Assembly (NCBI GenBank): GCA_021234155.1
Contig: JAJEKV010000052.1
Coordinates: 6,743,358 to 6,807,357 of the forward strand
Length of the DNA stretch: 64,000 nt
From: Isoetes taiwanensis
Taxonomy: Eukaryota > Streptophyta > Lycopodiopsida > Isoetales > Isoetaceae
Direction: 5' to 3'
The notes under the pieces are model-generated. The model was not told the DNA's origin, did no database searches, and worked only from the letters and a program-made list of their open reading frames with translations. This document shows positions 10,395-21,109 of the stretch, piece after piece. Within the stretch, counting starts at the first letter, position 1; every line of letters starts with the position of its first letter. The translations under genes and the position numbers were made by a program.

Positions 10395-11967
10395 TCGTGG
10401 CGTTCCAAAGACAAAGATAACGGTCCTAGAACGCATAATCGCATCGCCTCGCCACACGCCAGTACATGCCACTCCGACCGACGTGTACGCCGACGGATAG
10501 CCAGGTAAGTAGCCCTAGGGGCAACTTGCTAGGAATGTTCACATGTTATTAATGTGCACATATGCACATTAATGTGGGCACACTTTTCCATGTAGGCACT
10601 TTTTGCCACCTTGCCATTAATGGCAAGTGGGCCCTTTCCAATTATCCCACATGCCAAAAAGGGATAATTGGAAACCCTAGCCCTAAACCCATGTCTATTT
10701 AGGGTAGAAAGACCCTAACTTGCTAGTTTTTCGTCCTTAGGGTTTTAGAGCCCTGTTTTGACTGCCCAGAGCCAAAAACCGCATCCCGCACGCCCAAGCT
10801 TAATTATGCCATCGGTTTCCCTGAATTCGATCAGCTCAGCAGGATGGTTGAACTCAGGTCAGGAGGAGCCACTCAGGGATCAGGTATTTGGTCAATTTAA
10901 TAGCTTAAACCGTCTTCTAGTCATAGAACCAGTAAGTTTAGACTATTAAATTGCCCATAGTAGCTATCTAGATCTTAGATCTCGGACACTAACTAAAGAA
11001 CCTAACTCTATGATCTAGATTAGATCTAGTTCTTTAGTTCTTCGGTGATGTATATGGATGATGTATCTTTGTGAACTCCTTGTATTGGGAAGGGGGGTAG
11101 AGGCCCTAAGGCTTGTAGTTGATGCTCCTAGAGTAGCCTCTCTAGCACACGGTAGATTCGGCCTGTGCACAAGAACCACACCTGGTTGTGGGTGAAGGGG
11201 CCAGACTGGCTTAGAAAGAGGTTCGTGTTCTGACTCTTGAACGATCCCTATGGTGTGTTAGTGCTACCGGGGATCATTGTGACTAGGTCTAATGCCTTGC
11301 CACTGAGTGCGGGCAAGGCATGGGCTCGACACCCGTGGGGTGGGGTTCACCTTCCAATGGGTTCAAGTCGAATCACGGGGTGGTGGCCCTCTAGTCACCT
11401 TGAGTCAGCATGTAGACCTCTGGAGGGAGTGATCCCTACCTGCCCCATCGGAACTGGGGAGATGAAACCCAGGAATAGCCCTTTTGGCTATGCATCCGGC
11501 GGGCTACAGTCAGGTCCCAACACTTTTCAGCCTACTCTGCAAAGTGTGCACAGGAGGGGCGGATGGAGTGGACAACCCTATGCCATGTTCATATGCCAGC
11601 CAAAGCCATTGCCATGAATTCCGTCTGCAATGAACTCTGGAGACCCAAGCCGTCAGTCATCCCCTTGAGTCTGAGCCCTGGGTAAAGCTTCCCATATGTA
11701 TTGTGCTCACCTTGTTTATGCAGATGTGATGGACCACCCTTGGAGGTGGTTATGTGCTTATGTTATATACTGACATGTATGTTTACGCTTCCGCAGCTAG
11801 GTTGGCCCTGAGGGAGACAGGGTAGAATGACACCTTCACTCTTCCCACTGGGACTCGTTACGGGTGCAGTGATGTGTGGAGGGCCCTATATCAGTGTGGA
11901 GCTGGTATGGGGGGAGAACTCCTGTTTGTATACGGTGAGGGCACCGTATGCGAGTAGGGGACGTCAC
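10395..11967 (+). mobile_element. Solo LTR related to the 44.9-kb chromovirus LTR
   Basis: The segment is flanked by perfect 5-bp direct repeats AAAAG (10390-10394 and 11968-11972). It starts tcgtggcgttcc and ends gacgtcac, close to the tgtgacgttcc start and cgtcaca end of the LTRs at 44894 and 55751. A long block at about 11540-11600 (aaagtgtgcacaggaggggc and ggatggagtggacaacccta) is almost identical to both LTRs, and the gggtagaggcc...gcacaagaacc order is conserved. No internal region remains, so it is a solo LTR left by LTR-LTR recombination. It interrupts a coding exon. An open frame at 11237-11617 within it has no meaning. Confidence 0.8.
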
Positions 11968-13742
11968 AAAAGCCTGCAGGTGCTACAAATGAAGGTTCAG
12001 CAACTTGAGTTCCAGACCGAGAAGATGAATAAAGATTTAAAAAAATGGGAAGGAATGATTAAGGATAAACCAAGTCGTGCAGACGGTATTCGGGCTATAT
12101 GCCAAGATACAGAGGCTGAGCTGAAGGAACTATTACCAGAACTTGAGCAGACAAAAATCGAGGAGCTTAATCTGCTGTCAGCCAGGGAAGCAGACACAAC
12201 AGCATTGAAAGTGCTGGAACCAAGGTTAGAGAGGTTTCTGTCTTGCAAGGACCGTCTTCCTTTATTTGTCTTGGATCCACTACTTTCAGATCTTGATAAG
12301 GCTGAAGATTATGGTAGTGGCTGTCCATTCTGTGGCAAGATCCTCCAGTGGATGGGGAAACCACTACCAACTTTGATTGCTGAATGCAGTCACCAATACC
12401 ATCTTCCATGTCTGCTCAGCCTCTTGAGGTACTTCATAACAAAATTCCTGAAGTGCTTAGTATAATTGTATTCTCATTGACAAATTTGCGTTCACTTTGC
12501 AGGATTTGTAATCACTGTTGCATTGAGAATTGCTGTCATGAATTTTCTACAGCATGGGTACAAGCCTTAGGTGTGAGTAGGGAGGATCAAAAGCAACTTC
12601 AAGCTACTGAGACACTTATACATCCTGGCTTAGTCTCTTCCATCCTGGCTGGCTTAGTCTCTTTTGCTTGTCCTGTTTATTGTATCTAAAGTGCCCCCTG
12701 GGATGAGATCGCTCACTCATTTTAGGGGGCACTTTAGATATATATAAATAGGAACATCGTAAAGAGAGTAAAAAAGCCTGGAGCTTAGTTAAAAAAACCA
12801 AAGCATAGTTACAATCAATTGTGATTCAATTCCAGGTTTGCAGAGCATGGTGCCGTTTACTAATTCAGGTCTAACTGTTCATACTGGTGGCAATGACTTT
12901 GTGAGTCCATATAGCACACCAAAAAGGGAATTATTTTCTACCCTCCATTAGGGCGGATTTGGGGTCTGAAAATGGCCTCCTATCAGCCATTCCACGTCAT
13001 ATTTCCGCTCCCTTTTTCCCATGCCACCTAGGATACCAAACTCTCATAATTACAGATTTGCTTGGAATATTCTTCCGGAATAAGGGGGATTGCACATTCA
13101 TGGCGCCATATGTATTTAATTCTGTTGGTTGTCAGACGGACTGATGCAACACGTGGCGCTTCTAAAATGCCACTTGCATTATAGCATACTGGCAACTCAT
13201 GACGGTGTCTCTTGGTAAGCGTGCGCGTCACCGCCTTCTACATTTCAAAATTTGAATGTGTAGGTTGAAGCTTTGTATCGATCGGACTTTCATTTTGGAG
13301 GGCCAAGGGGTCGCGCTTTAACCGATCTTCACTTCATCCTAATATTGGGCTTCCCGCCCCTACAATTCGAAATTTGAATTTGCTTAATGTATAAAAGCAT
13401 GGATTGTAGGAGAATGGACTTTTCGATTTCCATATGCACGGTGCAAATTTCAAAAATGAAGTTAGTACCGGACGCGTTCGGCTCACACGGTTTAATTGTG
13501 TTTGGGGCATAAAAATACCACACCTTGATTTCAGCGTCGCGATCGACTACATGATATGGAAGTTGCTTGTTGTCAAATTAAACTTAAACACAAGTGAGGT
13601 CGGCACTTACGTGGTTTTCTCGAGGAGGGTTTGGAGTGTTTTTTAAATCCCAATTATCGACATAGTGTGACGTAGCATCTTGGTATTAAATAGTATGTTA
13701 AATTCGAATTATATCGGTGTTCATTTTCAGGTTAAACTCAAA

Positions 13743-13860
13743 TCATATAGGTTTAGGAATAAGGTTAAAAAAGGAAGATATTGGATATTTAGGAATAAGG
13801 TTAAAAAAGGAAGATATTGGATATTTAGGTATAAGGTTAAAAAAGGAAGATATTAGATAT
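13743..13860 (+). repeat. 39-bp tandem repeat, three copies
   Basis: The unit tttaggaataaggttaaaaa followed by aggaagatattggata is repeated three times with few differences. It lies upstream of the acidic gene of the same transposon. The serine/proline-rich frame on the opposite strand is only a reading of this repeat. Confidence 0.85.
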
Positions 13861-14050
13861 GGCTCAAATTTCGAGATATGCACATAATGGCATGTAATGA
13901 TGGTTGATAGGACTGGAATACGAATCATTCCTACGATTTTCATGTCTAATCCAGCCTATATCTATTCCAGCCTAGATTGGCGCCCATTCTCCTCCCAATC
14001 TCCGCCCAATCTTCGCTAGATCCTCCGCCCAATTTCTCTAGTCCATCGCC

Positions 14051-14422
14051 ATGAAGAGATCAGCTACGGAAGAGCCGGAGGTGTCCTCCAAGAGGCGCCT
14101 ATTACGGCTGGAAGAGGTGTTCCCTCCGCAGTTCCCTCCGCTGCCCACGGTTCTTGCTTTGAATGCCTCTGATTCCTCTGATTCCTCTGATTCCTTTGAC
14201 GAGGAATCAGAGAATGAGGAATCAGAGGAAATTTCGGAGCAGGAGTTCATCACAGGTGTTCTTGAAGGCTGGATAGGAGATTCTTCAGAAAATGAGTGGT
14301 CTACCGACGGAGAAGAAGCCGAAGATGATGAAGAAGATGAAGAAGTTGAAGACGAATCCGCTGACTTCGAGGAGCTCATGGCGTTAGTTCATGGTACATG
14401 CATGTTTTCTTTCTTTTCTTAA
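14051..14422 (+). CDS. Acidic unknown protein, probably first exon, in the TA-flanked transposon
   Basis: The ATG at 14051 follows a C-rich leader (repeated ctccgcccaatc). The product begins MKRSATEEPEVSSKRRLLRL, a basic start that could serve as a nuclear signal. A D/S repeat (SDSSDSSDS) and a long Glu/Asp stretch ending in FEELMALVHG follow. A gtacatg donor follows the last coherent codons at about 14393, so translation beyond it is probably intronic and the true exon ends there. Acidic N-terminal segments like this are common in plant transposon-encoded proteins, but I cannot name a family. Downstream exons were not found. Confidence 0.4.
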   Translation: MKRSATEEPEVSSKRRLLRLEEVFPPQFPPLPTVLALNASDSSDSSDSFDEESENEESEEISEQEFITGVLEGWIGDSSENEWSTDGEEAEDDEEDEEVEDESADFEELMALVHGTCMFSFFS

Positions 14423-15003
14423 GCATTCAACTAACGGTTATTTCTTATTTTTTTTTGAGATGGTGAAGCGGATGAATGAAATTTGTTAGGGTGAGCACCT
14501 CTTATTTTTTTTCCTTGTTCTTAGCCTCCGGCTTGCCTCCGACTTCTTACCATATTTGCAAGCCTCCGGGCTTTTTGTTGTGAATAGTTGAAGCCTCCGG
14601 GCATTTAAATTTACAAAATGATGTAAAGCCATACGGCCATAAAAAATTTTGAATGTAAAAAGTTTTTGCTTCTAATTCCATTTGAATACCTAACTTTTTT
14701 TTTACTGTACATGTGTTACCACTCTTAAGTACATAAGTCATTATCCCTTTTCAAAGAGCATATTATTTTTCAAGGATCACACCAAGCGAATAGTACATAT
14801 GCAACAAAAATGGAACACACTAAATTCGCATCGTGTGATCCACTTTCTTAGTTGTTGTCAAATTAAAATTAAACACAAGTCCCTCATCAATAGTCTCCCA
14901 TTTGCATATAAAATATCTATCATTCCAAGTTATATTATGTTTTATGAACTAAAATGGCCTCCTATCAGCCATTCCACGTCATATTTCCGCCCCTTTTTTC
15001 CCG

Positions 15004-15384
15004 TCAGATTTGCTTGGAATATTCTCCCGGAATAAGGGGAATCGCATATCTATGGCGCCATATGTATTTAATTCTGTTGGTTGTCAGACAGATTGACGCA
15101 ACACGTGGCGCTTCTAAAAAGCCACTTGCATTATAGCATACCGGCAACTCATGACGGTGTCTCTTGGTTTGTTTGATACCAATCATGCGCATCACATTCC
15201 TGGTCGCCTTCCCCTTTCTGGCGTTGGGCCTCCTCCTTTGATTTGAAGGTCCTGGCACCTCCACAGGAGGAACAGGAGGAGCAGGAAGAGCAAGAAGAGG
15301 CGGCTGCCCAATAATTAATCCGGCGTCATATTCTGCTCGCCGGTCTCTCACATTTTCATCCTCTGTCTCCGAACCGGAGTGCAC
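15004..15384 (-). CDS. Possible Pro-rich transposon protein (doubtful)
   Basis: The - strand frame from 15384 reads MHSGSETEDENVRDRRAEYD and then a proline/alanine-rich linker (LLALPAPPVPPVEVPG) and a basic segment (NQRRRPNARKGK). Its last 50 codons lie in the internal direct repeat and may be noncoding. The N-terminal part has codon character compatible with a gene in a C/T-poor strand, but no family is recognised. It could equally be chance. Confidence 0.2.
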   Translation of the reverse strand: MHSGSETEDENVRDRRAEYDAGLIIGQPPLLALPAPPVPPVEVPGPSNQRRRPNARKGKATRNVMRMIGIKQTKRHRHELPVCYNASGFLEAPRVASICLTTNRIKYIWRHRYAIPLIPGEYSKQI

Positions 15385-17842
15385 CTCCCTACTTACTCCG
15401 AGCCGCTTCTCCCGCCGCCATCATGCGCGGATTTCTTTTCGGGTCTTTCGTTAGGCATGGTCGGAGGAGGAGAATCTCTATCGAGACTTCAGTCGAGTCG
15501 ATGAAGAAGGCGGACTAATGTAATCACTGGCCTTACACCACTGGATGGATCCTTGCGGTTTGCTTAGTTCTTGCCATGGCTTCTCGCCGGATGGATGGCT
15601 TTATACTACTTAACACCGACAAAAATAGACAACCGGCAAGAGATAAATAGTAAAAAAGAAGTTAAAGTAAAATATGATGGTAACATTTTTAAATAATTGT
15701 AACGGAACCCTAAAAAATATCGGACAAAATACGGAACCCTAAAAAACATCGACAAAAACACAAATAAAAAAACGAGATTCAAAGCGCTAGCCGATAGACA
15801 ATTTCTTGTTGATCGCGAACTCACTAAACTTTACATTTCCCTCTTGCCTCAGAACCAACCCTAATGCCATCAATAAAATAATGGAAGTCGCCGCCAATCT
15901 CCTCTGTCTCCATTAGCACTCTTAGCTCGATAATGGCCATTCGCTTTCCATGGGTGGTGTATAAATGACTTCCTCCCTCTCCATACTCGAATATCCACCG
16001 CGATCGGAGTATCATTTATGGTCCTCAAACGGCTCCCAAAAAGTTGTGCAGCCTCTCTTTTTTGTTTCCTTCGTTCTAGTTGACAATTAACGATAAATAT
16101 TGTTTTGGAAGAAAGTATCCGAACTTAAAGGAGGACTTAACTACGCGGACCTCTGTTAGTTGACCGGATGATTCGTGGAATCGAACATCCCGTGTCGGAA
16201 CCAAAAATAAGCCATCCACAAAATCGGCAAGGGGGGAGAAAAGCGTATATGTCTTCTGAGCTTTCGAACTTCTGCGCCATATCCGAATATGTTAGCAAAT
16301 ACCTCAAGCGGTGTGAAGATTTTGAAACTCATCCTCACGCCTCCGTTTTTCAGACATTCCCGCTTGCACCTCGTCGACCATGCATTTCTTCATTGCAATT
16401 ACATTGTTCTCATTAGTCCGTGGCTTACAAAGTTCACTTAAAGGGGGCAATTCAACCGCCTCAAGCTCGGTTTCCGACCTTTACGTTATAATCATGTCCA
16501 GTAAAACCAGATGCCTATACCCGCAAGGTCACGGCATCCATACCTTGAAAAGGACAATTCCGATGTCTATGTGATACACGACAAGTACACTACTAATACT
16601 TTTCGGCCGGAATGACATCCACGACGCCCCGATAAACATAAACCCGCACAATAAATTTGTTTGTAAACACGTGTCAACGAAAGAAATAAAAGATAAGGAG
16701 ATCACACGACGCCAAACTATCTCTACGCAGGTTAAGTAGTCGACGCCTAGCTTCAAGGCCGTCGTGTGATCCGATTAAGGTGGTTACCATTTGCGGGCAA
16801 TTTTGGGAAGCCGCTTTTTGGTGGAGATTAGCTCTTTGGCCATATCGGAAGGGGTATATGCATGTCGTATTGTTATACTTTCCACTTTTCGCCGCTAGAA
16901 TTCAACTTGAACTCTTTTATCCTACCTATCCAATGTGTCCGCATCGTCGATCGCCTTTGTCGCTAACTCTATGCTCCCTCGTTGATGGCAAAGCATACTC
17001 ACCCACGAACCTATTGAGACAAAACCTCCCACTTCGCGGACCTTGGGAGTTCGTAAATGGGGCAAGAACACGTAAATTACGGGGAGACATGGATTGCGAG
17101 ATGAGGAGTGAAGGCGAGAGGATGCGAGAGAGGCCGGAGTGACAAGATGTAAGTTTGGCGCCAAAATTTGACAAGGGAGTTGGTGACGCCGACAAGAGGG
17201 CGGTCAAAGTCACCATTATTTTGGCGGCGGGCGACTCAAAAAAAAATACGGGCCATTAAAATGGTTGCAATAAAAGCGCAGGCATCCCCTATGAAAATAC
17301 GCCATGTGGATGCCAAGTAAGCCTGCTCATCCTTCTACCTGCCAAGTAATACTGACTTTCGTAAAAAAGGCGCAAACCTGATTGGTCCTGGCGAATCTGA
17401 CGTGGAAATCTTTAGCCCAAGATAAGGGCCATTTTCAGACCCCAAATCCACCCTAATGAAAGGTAACCAAGTCTTGTTTGATGCAATTGGGATATGTAGC
17501 TTACTTCTTCATCCCTACTTTGTAGATATAGAGGTACAATGTGGTCAGGTAGGGGGACAAGACACTCACACCCCTTCAATAGCATTAGACACAGAAGATG
17601 CATCAGGTTGCAGGAACTCGGACAAATTAGTAGATGTCAACAAATCAGTAGGTGCATCAAGTCAAGCTCCAACTGGACAACAATCTGCCAGATCAGCAGA
17701 TGCATTAAGTCATGCTCCACACCAATCTGCCAAATCAGCAGATGCATCAGGTTATGATCTGAACAAATCGTTAGGTGAATGTAAGTCACAAGGTAACTTC
17801 CAACCTTTTGTGCCTGTCTTCTTTTTAATTTGACCCATATAG

Positions 17843-18650
17843 TTACGAGAATCCGGTTAAATTTTTGGTACCTGGAAGTGTCTCGGAGAAAAAGCAAGAG
17901 CGTAATTCCAAGCAAAAGACACCTCCAAGACATCTTTGAAGCGTAAGTTTCCAGCCCCGCACGAAAGAGATTTGAAGCGAAGTTTCCAGCCCAGCCACCA
18001 AGAAATCTTGAAGCGAAGTTTCCAGCCCTACACCAACTCGGGTCCATGTAAGACTACAAGGTTAAGCCCAATCCTGCTTGTTTTTTACTACAATGGAGTT
18101 TTGGGTAGAAGCTATGACAAGAGTCAGTTACTACCCACTGCCAAAGAAGTTGGTGTTAAGTTGATCACACTTAACAGATCCAAGTGGGTAGTAACTAGAC
18201 CAGGCTGGGCCGAGTTCATAGATTGGTGCAGTCAGAATTTTCATATAGCACTTTGGTCCAGCCTGCAGGCTCAAAACTTGAGAATGATAGTTAAGGGAGC
18301 ATTGATGAAATACAAGGACAAATTCAAGTTCATATGGAATCAGGATCAGTGTACCAACACAAATTTATATAATAGTGGAAAGCCAATTTTTTTGAAGCAC
18401 CTCAAAAAGGTCTACTTAATTTAATTTCCAGGTTTCACAAAAGAGAACGTGCTTCTCATTGATGACAGCAGATACAAAGGGTACCTCAATGAGCCAAAAC
18501 CATGATCCGTCCCAAACAATTTGGAGCCCCGACATAGTAGATGGCAATTTCCTCATGAATGATCTAAAGGTTTGGCTTCGTGGGGTTCTTTGAAGGTGGA
18601 ATGTGCAAAGTTATGTCGAAAAGCAACAAAATCTTTGAATATGTTTGACA
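17843..18650 (+). pseudogene. FCP1/NIF-like HAD phosphatase domain, inactivated
   Basis: After an acceptor at 17842, a basic KRSFQP repeat (three copies, 17939-18035) leads into a HAD/FCP1-homology domain. Recognisable blocks are ILLVFYYNGVLG (motif I), TRPGWAEFIDWCSQNFHIAL with WSS (motif II), FKFIWNQDQCTNTN, GKPIFLKHLKKV, then after an in-frame TAA ENVLLIDDSRYKGYLNEP (motif III/IV). A frame-shifted tail WLRGFFEGG follows. The family is Mg-dependent aspartyl phosphatases such as the plant FCP1-homology proteins. Here the catalytic Asp of motif I (usually LDLNG) reads Tyr, so catalysis would be lost even without the stop. A 22-nt gt...ag remnant at the TAA may be a shrunken intron. The domain is inside the giant transposon and is probably a captured host sequence. 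Confidence 0.75.
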
Positions 18651-18880
18651 CGAGAGTCAAATTTGTATTAATATGATGAAAAACATAGAACTAAAGCCTA
18701 GAAATAGTATTATTGTGTATATGATGTAACCTCTCTTGACTTTTTAATATAAACAAAGTTTTACTTCAATTGTTCATTTCTTGGCTATTTCAATGTTCCT
18801 CAAGGTTTTCAATGATCTTCCATTTCTTTGAATGTAAACTTACACCACCAGCAGCTTAAGAGCGACATCCCACCAGAACA
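18651..18880. other. AT-rich spacer between FCP1-like and Ulp1-like regions
   Basis: No gene is seen. The tail of the FCP1-like similarity ends near 18650. The following DNA is AT-rich and lacks splice-linked coding segments until about 18897. Confidence 0.4.
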
Positions 18881-18896
18881 CTTGCCACTTGAAGTG

Positions 18897-19722
18897 TTTA
18901 AAGGACAGCAGAGAGCTTTGTTGTGCTTGATCAAGATTCAATCGTAATATTGGAGAAAAGTAGGGATTGGTTCAAAGGATGGGATAGTCCATTTCTTCAT
19001 GAGGTTAGTAATCTAATATAAACAACTCGATTTGAAGTCTTCGTTGTTTCTTAAATCATCTTGTTTTACCGCACCTTGGACTTGGCGGTGTATGCACCAA
19101 CTCGCATCAAGCATGACATGGACAGAGGTTCCATTTCATGGATACGCTCATTTACACATTATTGTCGAACGAGCTTGCTTCAAAGGACAAACCGTTGAAC
19201 CCTCAACTTGCAATTTTCGAATGTACCATTTCGCCAAAGATGTTATCGCCTTTGGGCCGGTGTATGTCATTGTAGGTCTTGGTCCTTGGAGGTCGGTTAA
19301 ATGTCAGCCCGTGTGTGTACCATTTTGTGACCTAGAAATGTACAAGGGCTCCGAGCCTATCATGAGTTTTGTTGAGGATGCAAACACAAAATTCCCAAGC
19401 ACCATAAAGCTGCACCACAAGAGAATTACAAGTTCCCCCACTCAGTCTGATTGCTGGTCGTGTGGTCCTGCTATATGTGTCTTTGTAAAGAAAGTTGTGG
19501 CTGCAGTAATGTGAGACTTGGACATACTATCCCAATGCAAGGTGAGTTCGTAAATTTGAAGGTATTACTCATCCAATGTGAGGCCTGATATGTTTGTTGC
19601 AGGGTGTACCAATTTCTAGTGGCGAGCTGTTGGACACGTGCAGAATGATGATTGATGTTGTGAAGCACAGTTGCTCTAGTAATGAAGCTGAGGTTGACAG
19701 ATCAATAGATCTTTACTTGTAA
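18897..19722 (+). pseudogene. Ulp1/C48-like cysteine protease-related sequence
   Basis: Three coding blocks can be seen. The first is SFVVLDQDSIVILEKSRDWF with KGWDSPFLHE before a gttagt donor at about 19004. The second is a region ending SPTQSDCWSCGPAICVFVKK at about 19432-19494. The third is a last exon from about 19603 (SSGELLDTCRMMIDVVKH) to a TAA at 19720-19722. Q-x-D-C-x-S-C-G-P followed by a hydrophobic CVF is the catalytic-Cys signature of SUMO-protease-like C48 peptidases, a family often carried by plant MULE-type and KDZ-type transposons. The upstream His and Asp of the triad are not evident and frames between the blocks are broken. I therefore call it a decayed copy. It is the last + strand gene before the convergent zone. 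Confidence 0.5.
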
Positions 19723-19904
19723 TCACATGTTTGTATTATTGTAACCAAAGAGGTTATTCTTGTAACCTATTCTTTCATTGACACTCTAATGTACATTGTT
19801 GTATACCATTGTATACAATAGACTTTTCTGGCTGACCAGAGCAACACTCTGGTGGAGTTCAAATCTTCAGAAGAAATTGATGTATTCAAAGATTCATGAC
19901 AATG

Positions 19905-20640
19905 TGGTGATACATGTCGTGATAGATGTGGTGATGCAAATGGTGCATGTGGTGAATCATGTGGTGCATGTGGTAAATCATGTGGTGTGTCATGTGGTGA
20001 ATCATAGGTGGCATGTTGGAGCCTACGTGGCATGTTGGAGCCTAGGTGGCATGTTTGAGCCACCTTGGCATGTTGGAGCCTAGGTGGCATATTTGAGCCA
20101 CCTTGGCATGCTTGAGCCTAGGTGGCACGTTGGAGCCTAGGTGGCATGCTAGGTGGCATGTTGGAGCCCACGTAGCATGTTGGAGCCTAGGTGGCACGTT
20201 GGAGCCTAGTTGGCATGCTAGAGCTCACGAGGCATGTTGGAGCCTAGTTGGCATGTTGGAGCCTACGTGGCATGTTGAAGCCTTAGTGGCATGTTGGAGC
20301 CTAGGTGGCATATTTGAGCCACCTTGGCATGCTTGAGCCTAGGTGGCACGTTGGAGCCAACTTGGCATGTTCGAGCTCACGTGGTACGCTTGAGCCCAGG
20401 TGGCATGTTGGAGCCTAGGTGGCATGCTACGTGGCATGTTGGAGCGTAGGTGGCATGTTGGAGCCTAGGTGGCATGTTGGAGCCTAGGTGGCATGTTTGA
20501 GCCACCTTGGCATGTTGGAGCCTAGGTGGCATGTGGTGAATCATGTGGTGAATACTGTGGTTATACTGTGGTGATGCAAATGGTACATATGGTGAATCAT
20601 GTGGTGACATGTGGTGGGTGGCTCGGCTCCTGAGGTGTGC
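19905..20640. repeat. Minisatellite (about 19-21 bp unit) flanked by tgtggtg repeats
   Basis: From about 20005 to 20535 the sequence is an irregular array of ggtggcatgttggagccta units, more than 20 copies, with variants cttggcatgctt and cgtggcacgtt. Higher-order repeats recur (for example ggtggcatatttgagccacc at 20085 and 20305). Both sides (19905-20000 and 20520-20620) are atcatgtggtg-type repeats. The array marks the meeting point of the convergent + and - genes. Open frames on both strands come from the array. Confidence 0.9.
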
Positions 20641-20831
20641 AATCGTATGCATGCAAACGTCCCTTTCCTCTTCTGCCTCATTCCCAGAATCGTATGCAGG
20701 CCTACGATTTTGCATCCCTTTTATTCCCAAAATTCTGCCCGCAGCTTCATTCGGCCCATTCCGTCCCCATCGCGTTTATTCGCCATCTCCTTCACTCCTT
20801 CCCCATTCCGCCCATCTCCTTCACTTCCGCC

Positions 20832-21053
20832 ATGGCCAAGTTCAAGACTACACCGGGCAGAATACTATCCCGCCATGGTGCGCTCCTCCTCCGCCCAAAG
20901 ACGGTCCAGTTCTTCCTCCCGAGGATCCCGTGTCTTCCTCCGGGAGAATCCGTGTCTTCCTCCCGGGAGGCCACCCTAAGATTCTGGCCAGTATGGGTTC
21001 ACTCCATCGAGGTGGAGAAGCTCATCATGGATCATCAGCTGCCGCTTCGTTAA
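20832..21053 (+). CDS. Small hypothetical protein (73 aa), doubtful
   Basis: The ATG at 20832 has a good plant start context (cgccatggcc) after a C/T-rich leader that looks like a 5' UTR. The 73 codons begin MAKFKTTPGRILSRHGALLL and end at TAA 21051. Base composition is clearly more GC-rich than its surroundings, which supports a real expressed 5' end. The region has three overlapping open frames and no recognisable domain, and splicing after the first codons is possible. Confidence 0.25.
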   Translation: MAKFKTTPGRILSRHGALLLRPKTVQFFLPRIPCLPPGESVSSSREATLRFWPVWVHSIEVEKLIMDHQLPLR

Positions 21054-21109
21054 GGGTGATCGAGTGGGTGCATGCGGAGTTACCTCGACGAGGGCGACTC
21101 CTTAAATGA

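Larger units (their letters stand above)
12966..15166. repeat. Pair of internal direct repeats (about 220-250 bp) in the TA-flanked transposon
   Basis: Bases 12970-13215 and 14951-15166 are about nine-tenths identical by eye. Both start aaaatggcctcctatcagcc and end gacggtgtctcttgg, sharing gcgccatatgtatttaattc and acacgtggcgcttctaaaa. The first copy directly follows the left TIR. The second lies 2 kb inside without the outer TIR bases. This suggests a nested or tandemly rearranged copy of the element end. Confidence 0.8.
12941..17463. mobile_element. 4.5-kb TIR transposon with TA target duplication (mariner/Stowaway-like)
   Basis: The left end CCCTCCATTAGGGCGGATTT and the reverse complement of the right end CCTTTCATTAGGGTGGATTT continue identically through ggggtctgaaaatggcc; a further ttccacgtca block is shared, giving TIRs of about 60 bp. 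TA flanks both ends (12939-12940 and 17464-17465). Excision in thought, leaving one TA, rejoins the host exon in frame, which independently confirms the borders. TA duplication and a CCCTCC-type end fit Tc1/mariner/Stowaway-like elements, but I find no recognisable mariner transposase. Coding content is an acidic + strand gene at 14051 and a possible - strand frame at 15004-15384; the rest is degenerate. Confidence 0.75.
10303..17780 (+). pseudogene. Coiled-coil plus Cys/His (RING-like) protein gene, broken by two insertions
   Basis: Exons: 10303-10394 continuing after a solo LTR at 11973-12428; 12503-12570; and 12836-12940 continuing after a TIR transposon at 17466-17780. The protein has charged coiled-coil helices (EFNRTLEEWINSTRSEVIQC, later LQVLQMKVQQLEFQTEKMNK and ELKELLPELEQTKIEELNLL). 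A compact Cys/His module follows, split by the 12429-12502 intron: CPFCGKILQW, CSHQYHLPCL, ICNHCCIENCCHE, a plausible RING-like zinc fold of the E3 type. The C-terminal exon is Ser/Asn-rich with three DAS/DALS repeats. Removing the second insertion plus one TA restores an open frame exactly; at the LTR site the frame is off by one base. It probably belongs to the same transcription unit as the exons at 5.1 kb or the FCP1-like region. Function unknown. Confidence 0.65.

Noticed and set aside
14038..14379. Ser-rich frame on the - strand
   Set aside because: Exact antisense of the acidic D/E/S-rich + strand frame at 14051, which has the better start and leader.
19767..20730. Open frames rich in GGMLEP or PPRLQHA-like repeats
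   Set aside because: Produced by the 19-21-bp minisatellite on either strand.
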